64,000 bases of DNA from Pelobates cultripes (taxonomy: Eukaryota > Chordata > Amphibia > Anura > Pelobatidae): NCBI GenBank assembly GCA_933207985.1, contig OW240915.1:272506946-272570945 (forward strand), given 5' to 3'. Of the stretch, positions 53,649 to 62,600 are shown piece after piece (position 1 is the stretch's first letter; every line of letters starts with the position of its first letter). The notes under the pieces were generated by a model. The model worked only from the letters and a program-made list of their open reading frames with translations, had not been told where the DNA came from and ran no database searches. The position numbers and the translations under genes were made by a program.

Positions 53649-56600
53649 GGATCGCGAAAACAGGTAAAATATTTAAATAGCATTAAATGGCATTAAAAGA
53701 TGGTTACAGTAATAGCAGGAAACCTATAGTCCAAAAAAAAAAGTAGTATTATTTTTGGGACAATAGATTCTCTTTAAATAAACTGCTCTTACTTTTGCTG
53801 GGATCTAAAAGAAATCAAATGCTTTCATATGTATTCATGTTTTCACAACAATTCTAAAAAATGCCGTATTATTCACCAAAATTATAGCAAATCAAAACTG
53901 AATTGAAATTGAATGGCAAAACTGAGGGCAAAATAACTCTTTGCTATTGAAATACAAATTGAAATAATTGCATAAAAAATTATTAGTTTACTTTTGGACA
54001 GACGACAACAAGGAAAATCCATTTCATATAAATATAATTTGGTATTAAAACACCGGTATTACAGAGTAAAAAAATGTTAATGTTAGTAAAATGTTATGAG
54101 ATTCAGTTGTAAAATTATGCTTCCATGAGAAGTATAAAAAGTCCCATCGGTATTTAATACTGAGAAGTGCATTTAGGATATCAGAGGGGATCACATGAAT
54201 TATTTAAATATGTGTCCGAATAGATAATAAGAACTTCTCATTTTGAGACATTTTGCAAAAGGAAAACTCCAGAAATACGGTGTTACACTTTACTAAAGGT
54301 ATATTTGAGTTAGATGTTTTTTTGAATCTGGAATATAATGATGGATGTTAGACTGTACCTTTTGCAAGAAGAAAATTTACAGTATTCCAGGCAGAACAAG
54401 ATGTGGCTAACACAAGAGGTGTTCGCATCTCATTATCCAAACTGTCAATATTTGCTCCCTGTAAATAAAAGAGTTAAGCACACAACATAAGGACAAAGAA
54501 ACAAGGCACGTGCTTCCAACAATCAGTCCTTAGCATGTAAATGGAAAGACTTATGGTTCCTAATGGACTATTCATTTCGCAATGTACTCTTTGATACTGT
54601 ATACTTTGAGTTACACATGGACACAGTGGCAATGTGAATCATGATGCATGAACACAAGATGAAAATACAATAGCCATGTACACACAACTTAAAAAGACAG
54701 ACACAATGAAATAGGCTGTCTATTCATTTTACTGTATGAGGCGATTTGGCAGGACAGACCATTATTCCAACTGTTTACCTGTTACATGTGTTGATCGTGA
54801 ATGTTTCAAGTGTACATATTCACAGAGAAAGGGAAATTAGCAGGTGCATAGAACTAGCAAATACATACAGAACGACCAGTAGACTCACCTACTCAAGATT
54901 TATTAAAAATCACAAGTGCACCTCCAGGGTCCAACATTGCAGCAATAAACCACTTAAAGCATTTTATACCTAGAACCATGACCACTTCACTGATTTCACA
55001 CAGTGCCTGGAGTCTGAATGTGGAGCTTGTCACTATGAAACACAGCACGTAAAATGAAAATGCTTTTAGCTGCCAGAGGTGTAACTCCATCTACCACAAG
55101 GGTATTAGAGTATGACCAACTAGCCTGGAAGAGCTCTAAGTTAGCTAATGTTAGTTCTGTGCTCAGTTGGCACCTGTCACCAGCACACATAACACGCTGG
55201 CAGCAGACATCCAATAGCGGCACAGCCCACACATTCATCCTGCTCAAGTCTTCCCCTAACCTGTCCCTCCTGACACTTTCCCCTCCAGGGCTGGAGAATT
55301 ACATTACTAGCAGAGGGCTGCCAGGCGGAAACCTCAGCACTAGAACATAGTGGAATTTAGCTTTCTTCTTTTCTTTTCTGTTTTTTTTTTTTTTTCAGAT
55401 CTGTAAGGCAGTAATGGGTTACTGTGACACATTTAAGGCCAAACTGAAAACATAGCTGACTTGGAGGGATTTTCCAGTTCGGCATTTTGACCTTAAATAT
55501 CAAATTCACTTTTTAATTCCCAATTATTCTCACTTTAGTGAATAATCACTAAAAGTGTAACCACCCATAGTTTCTCTGCATCTTTTTATTTTTATTCTAT
55601 ATTAAATAAATAACGTGATGTAAAATATTACACTTTTTATAGCAGAAATAGGATTTCATTTTAAGAATGACGTTTTTATAAGTCCATAGAAAATACAATA
55701 ATGTTATACTGTTTCAAATGTACACAGAATGTCATATTTTTAGCCATCGGTACCAAGTTATTGGCTTTTTGTTGAATAAACAGACAGTTTTGGTTAATGA
55801 TAAAACTACACACTATAAATCTAGCTGAAACAGGAAGGACACACTGTAATTTAGATTGTTTTGTTTAACCTATTTAATTAGACTTCAATAAAATGGTTTG
55901 TAGTAACCATGGCATGTGTAAGATATTGCCTAATGAGTTCTGTAAAGGATCCTTCTATTCGTGCAGCGATGATCCTTGCAGCTTCTCCCGAAATCCAGCT
56001 GAAACGAAGTGATTATAACTCCCAATCCCCCAAACATGAGTCGAGACTTCATGAAGGGGTAAAACGATCTGATTTACTGTGGGCTATCTGCCCGGTATTT
56101 ATGCAGGTCTCCCACCTGGTGGACACTCCCCTAGGGGACCAGATGGAAGACTGGGACAAAAGAATTGCAGTAGCCAATCGCAGTGGCTATAACATAAACA
56201 CTCCCCTTTTACACAGATCACTCCCTCCTTTCCATCCTGGAGATAATTAACTTAAGGTAGTAAAGAGAGCCTTAATTATCTCCAGGTAGAAAGAAACATA
56301 GCTTTTCTTATATTCACCAAACATCATTAAAATATATAACTTATATTTTACAGAACATAAACTTTAAGTCCCACATACCCCCAGATAGCTTGGATCTGAG
56401 TGCATATTCTAGGCGAATAGCGCTCAGATCCCACGAACACAGTTCTCAAAAACTTCGACTGAAGTTTGACTTTCACCGGCCGTTCGCGTGTTTGTATCCG
56501 ACATAGAGTTCCATACTGTAGCTATCTGGGGTCGGTCACTTTCGCATACATCCAAGACTCGAATGGTGCAGGGTCTCTGGCATTCATGTGTTTTCCACCG

Positions 56601-59600
56601 TATGAACGAGGACCTTGATAGGTAACAGCGTTGTTCGGCAGAATAAGTATCCCAAAAGAGTTCCAGGGCATCGCCGCCATTTACCGCTAAGCGCTCGACA
56701 ATCTAAAATGGCGACTGCCACGTGTTCGGTAGACGAACGCGGACCACCAAGCTATTCCCCAATTAGTCTGTGGTTAACCGCAAAGTCTGGGTGGTTAATG
56801 GGCGCCACACGACCTCAGTAGGAGGTCGGGTGATTCGGCAGTTTATTCGTTTTCTCGCTATTTGCACGAAATCACTCTACACACATCTAAATAACCGAAC
56901 AGGCTGGTTCGCATAGTCTGTTCAATAGGGAATTTCGTTACAAGTTCTTTGTGTAACTTTACAGGTATCATTTTCAGAAACACTATTAACATTTAATGAT
57001 CAAATTGTGACATGTGTAATACTGCGTATTTACTATTGGTGTTACCAGTGATGAAACTGTATGAAAGCTATGCACATATTAATCTAATAGTTAATTAGCT
57101 AGATTTTCACAATTTTGCAGAGACGATCTCTTCCCATCCCTTGAAGAAAAAGCAATTATATGATTAACAAATGAGCAACTGTTTTTGCTTATTCTTCAAG
57201 AAATATTTGGCTTGTGAAAAAAATAAAATATGTTACATTGATACACCTAATAAATATCCTGGGGGTTATTCCCTAACCTCTCAGGTTTAGCTAAGTAAAC
57301 ACTGGCAGTGTGAAGTACCAGACTTCTTCCCCAGATTTGTATCCTCCCTACTTATCCTACATAGATACTCCCTACTTATCCTACATTATTTCTGTCATGT
57401 GTCCTTAAAGGGTTATCTTATTTATCCTACATAGATACTCAAACAATACAGAGAGCTAAGTGTAATATAAAGATGAACATACAATAAACCAAGCTGGGCA
57501 CAATAGGATAAGATATCTATAAAATACATAGAGCTGACTACAATACAGAGATAACCATACTACAAACAGAGCTAAGATAAAACAGAGATATACTACACAG
57601 AGCGGGCACAATAGAAATATACCTATACAATACACAGAGCAGGGTAGATTACAGAGATACTCTTCTGGGATTATTATGTCATATTTTATGTTCCTGTTGT
57701 TACAATTAAATCTGCACTATGTTTGAATATGTTATTATTTAGGGTGATCACAGAAAGCTTGATTGAATGTTTGGTATGATTTCAAAAGTTTTAGTAAAAG
57801 AGTAAGCCCTTTACTGTATATTTGGAAAATGGAAGTGGTTATAATAATTAATTTTTTAACACTTTTTGCACACTAATTATTGCATTTTTTATGTTTTATG
57901 TCACAAATTATATTTTTGGTTGCTACACATGGTAGAACATAGCAATCATTTTTGTGCTATTAGCACTTTATATAATATTTAAATTGATTGCTAAATATTA
58001 CATCACCCTTTACATTTTATATTTTGCACTAGACCTTTTTCAGTATCTATCAGTGTTGATGACATCACTATCTCCCCATCACACCAAGTGTGCTGCAAGA
58101 TATATTTTAAATGGTTATTAAAACCACCATGAGCACTCCTGCTTTTTGAAACACAGCTTGAAACACTGTACATTCAGTGTAATTAGCATGTGTGTGCCGA
58201 GGGCACCCAGCGCTGGATCTCAGGTAGTTAAAACATACTCGAGGTTTACTTATGAAGCGTTCGGGAAGGTGAGACATAAAGAATAATGCCCAATTTAAAA
58301 AATATATTCATAAGGGTTGGAGTAACCCTTAAATAACTTACATTTTACATATTCCAAGATTTTCTTCTCAAAATGTCATTTAGTGGCATATCCCACGCTT
58401 TTATTTTATAAAATCAAATTAAATTAAGTGTAAACTTGGATTACACATGTACAGAAAACAAGCAAGTGGATTATAAAATATTTCCATTATGAGCCACTGC
58501 CTCCATAACTACACACATCTCCCTGATTTCCAGACTGCAGATTGTTCAGTAATGAGATTGCATAATATAAAAACTTAGTCTGATGAAATCTCATTTCCTC
58601 TTGGCTTCTCAGCCAGGCGCATAACTTTCTAATTGGATAAAATGTATACAAATGTTGTTTTTAATTTTCCTTTTTTTTTTTTTTGATTGCCCCATTCAAG
58701 TTTATGTTTGTTTTGACTGTTCTGACTGTGATTTTATTTTTATTTAAATTGACACTATAAGCAGAATATCATAGGCTTCCTAAAAAAAAGTGTTTATCTC
58801 CTGCTCTGCTAACTGAACTTATAAATCACACACGACTGCTGTAGGCTCTAGCAGGCACTTAACAGAGTAGTAGATAAGACATTCAAAATTAAACACACTG
58901 TGCAATAAAGGAAGCTAACAAAATGTGGTTTCTTTTTCAGGAAGTGTGTAGGCAGGGTAGGTTGGCTTTGGCTACATAAGCAAAGTGATCCGACTCCTGA
59001 ATGGCAGAGAACCGAGCAGTGAGACTGCAGGGGCAGAAGCTATAAACTAAATTCACTTAACTTTTTTGGTATGTTCCAAACCCCACGCTCCCTTAGTTGC
59101 CTTTTTTTTCCCCGATATTAAGCTTTTTTGGGGGTAAATTATAGCCTGTATAACCTGAAGGTTGACAAAAGGTGGAGGTTTAGTCAAGCTTCATAGCCTC
59201 CTTTCAATATTGCGTATCTTCAGTGAGCGGTGCGACAATGGAACTCTGTGTTGAGTCAACACCAGTCCATTGGAGAAATTGTGTGTGTGGTTATTTGACA
59301 TGCATGCAATGAGAAAGGCAGAACATGGAATTCTCTGCCCTGCCATATTAGGAGCACAAAGGAGGCGGCAATATGATGGACGACCCGGCGGGACCGGCAA
59401 AACATTAGAAAAGAGCAGTTGCACTGGTAATGGGGACTTATAGTTGTTTTGGTCAATTAAAACTATAATTGTTATGCACACATAACATTTATATTAGCAT
59501 ACCAGAATATGTACTAAAAATATACTATTAAAACATGATTCTGCGTGTACTATATATCTGATAAAATAATTGAAATTATATTTACCATTGATAATAGATA

Positions 59601-62600
59601 CTCTGCCAGTTCAACATGATCAAACAATGCAGACCTGCCAAGTAACAGAAAAAAATATAATCTTTTACTTTGTTTACAAGATACATCAAGCTATTGGCAA
59701 CCTATAAACAAATGTTTAACTACAATATTGTTACCTGTTTTTATTATCTGAATGTTATATCAAAATGGCATAATTATACAGTTCACTTCTATGCTGCGTG
59801 GTCTTTCATGCAAAGCATTACTACATTAATAATTGGCACATGTAGCAGGTTTGTGCACTTAAAATATTTGTGTTTATATTACAAAATACAGACTAAAATA
59901 CCAGTCTCCTATAAATTACAGGCTCATTTTGTCTAAAATTTGCAAATAAGGGTTCAGTTCCCTACAATTCAGTGTTTAATAAGTAAAACCCATCGAGTAA
60001 ATTGAAGCGATATACTGAAGAACAGCTTAATGTGTCTACATCATTCAAGTGAAACCACCTGACAACATTGGGTTACACCTGAAAAGCAAATATGAAGCAG
60101 AAAGATAACATAGTAAGGGGATAATCTCACAAATGCACACCCTGACACACTGATGCACATACACAGATGCACATACTGATACACAGATGTGTGCGCACAC
60201 ACAGATGTACACCCTGACAAACAGATGCACACTCAAATAGGGTTCTTTTGTATAAAATTACTTGTAATCAGACATTGTTAACCCCATATTTTGTATAATA
60301 ATAATACAATGTTATATGTTCTATATGTTGTTGTTTTTTTGGTCAGCCTTGTTAACCGCTGACACTAGTGGGGTGGGCAGAGGGGAGTGCATGAGGTACA
60401 GGTATTGATGCGTAAGGAAGGATTGGAGAATGGAACCACTATCTGCAGATGCTAACAGGGCTATTAACTAAAGTAAGAAATGTCGGGTATGCAAAGTGGA
60501 TTTCAAATTTAAGGTCATAGTAATTGAACTAGAAGCATAGCGATTTTGTCCTCAGATTTAAAATTCACTTTTAATTCCCGACAAGTTTCATATGAGGAAA
60601 TGCCCTGTCAGAGTTGTTGTGTTGACTAATAGCTAATACAAAATTAGTTAATACATGTCTAATGAGAAACAAAATTAAAATTCATTACCATGGTACACAT
60701 ATGTTATATGAAGAAGTAGAACTGTTAGACATCAACCACCCATTGCTCCATCTATTAAGCTAGAACCTGTTTTCCTGCACTATATGTAACATACTAGGAT
60801 GTATGGGAGCACATGTTTACAAAGAAAGATAACTTCATACTCAGACAGAACACAATCTGAAGAATGTCAATCTAATTTGTCCATTTCCTTTATAAATTAA
60901 TATGTTGGCTTTTTGGTTGACGGACAATTCCTGAAAGATGAACTAGAATGGAGCAGAAGTATTAAATATACAAATATAGCATTCATTAATTCATTAATTT
61001 ATTAACTACTCTATAAATCAAATAATAACCCTCTTCTAATTCACTTTTCCTGCTAGCACGGAGCAGTATACTAAATAATGACAAACATCTGTCTCTGTTT
61101 ACATAATTTTGTGCTATTTTACAGGAAATTTAAATGACATTTATTTTGACAAAGCCTTGCACAATTTATAACGTATATTTAGCCTTATTCGCTTAATGTG
61201 CTACAAAGAACATTACATTTTTTATTTGTGATGTGATAAGAAATGTTGAATAATATTAAATATTGACATTTGTATTAATGGAGCATTGTAGAGCTAATAT
61301 GTCCAACATTGAAAGGGAAATATGATTCTATTCTCAAATACATTCACAATGTGTAGTTTCTACTGTGTGTGGAGGCTGAGAGCTGCACGGTGTGGGTGGC
61401 TTAATGTGTCTGTGTGTCTAGCATATTGTGCCTGAAAGTGTGTGTGTGTGAACATTTCTAACTGAGTGTGTATGTGCCTGAGCATCCTTGTGTATGAATG
61501 TGCATCTCTGTGTCTTGGAGAGTATGTGTGTGGGGTAGTTCTGGTTCTGTGTTGGGCGTAGAATTTCTCTAGCAAAAAAAAAAAAAAGGATGAGAGATTT
61601 TGAGTGGCCAGGCTACCTTAGTGACAGGCACCTGCTGTTGTAGTGGTGCCTGTCGCTATGTTACCGGGGTGCTGGGTTCAACAGAGGAGAGAACTGGGGT
61701 GCCAAATGGCAGGCACTATTGTCTGTGCGGTGCCTGCCTGAAAATTACCGTATATACTCGAGTATAAGCCGAGTTTTTCAGCACATTTTTTGTGCTGAAA
61801 AAACCCAACTCGGTTTATACTCGAGTCAGTGTCTGTATTATGGCAATTTACATTAATTTACATTGCCATAATACAGACTGGGGGCTGGCAGAGCTGTTAC
61901 TTACCTCTACTGCAGCTACTGTCAGCTCCCTCCTCCTCCCTGCCGGTCCGGTCAGCACCTCGGTCAGCTCCCAGTGTAAGTCTCGCGAGAGCCGCGGGGT
62001 CATAGTGCGGCTCTCACGAGACTTACAGTGTGAGCTGAGAGAAGAGTTGCACGAACCGGCGCGGAGGAGGAGAGAGCTGACAGGAGCTGCAGGAGAGGTA
62101 ATTAACAGCTCTGCCAGCTCCCCTCCTCCCCCCACTGAACTGCCAATGCCACTGGACCACCAGGGAAGGAGAGCCCCCTCCCTGCCATGTATCAAGCAGG
62201 GAGGGGGGACGAAAAATAAAAAAATAATAATAAAAATAATAATAAAAAATAATAAAAAAATAATAATATAACAAAAAAAAAATTTAAATTATTATTTTTT
62301 TTTTATAAAAATGCCCACCCCCCACCAAGGCTCTGCAACACAAACACACACTGCATAGCACACACACACACACACTGCACTCATATACACACACTGCACT
62401 CATACACACACTGCACTCACCATATACACACACTGTAAATAAATATTCAATTAATATAATTTTTTTAGGATCTAATTTTATTTAGAAATTTACCAGTAGC
62501 TGCTGCATTTCCCACCCTAGTCTTATACTCGAGTCAATACATTTTCCCAGTTTTTGGGGGTAAAATTAGGGGCCTCGGCTTATATTCGGGTCAGCTTATA

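Noticed and set aside
61792..62271. 159-residue plus-strand frame and antisense partner
   Set aside because: Both follow from the GC-rich foldback and the AAT tract of the MITE at 61748-62615.
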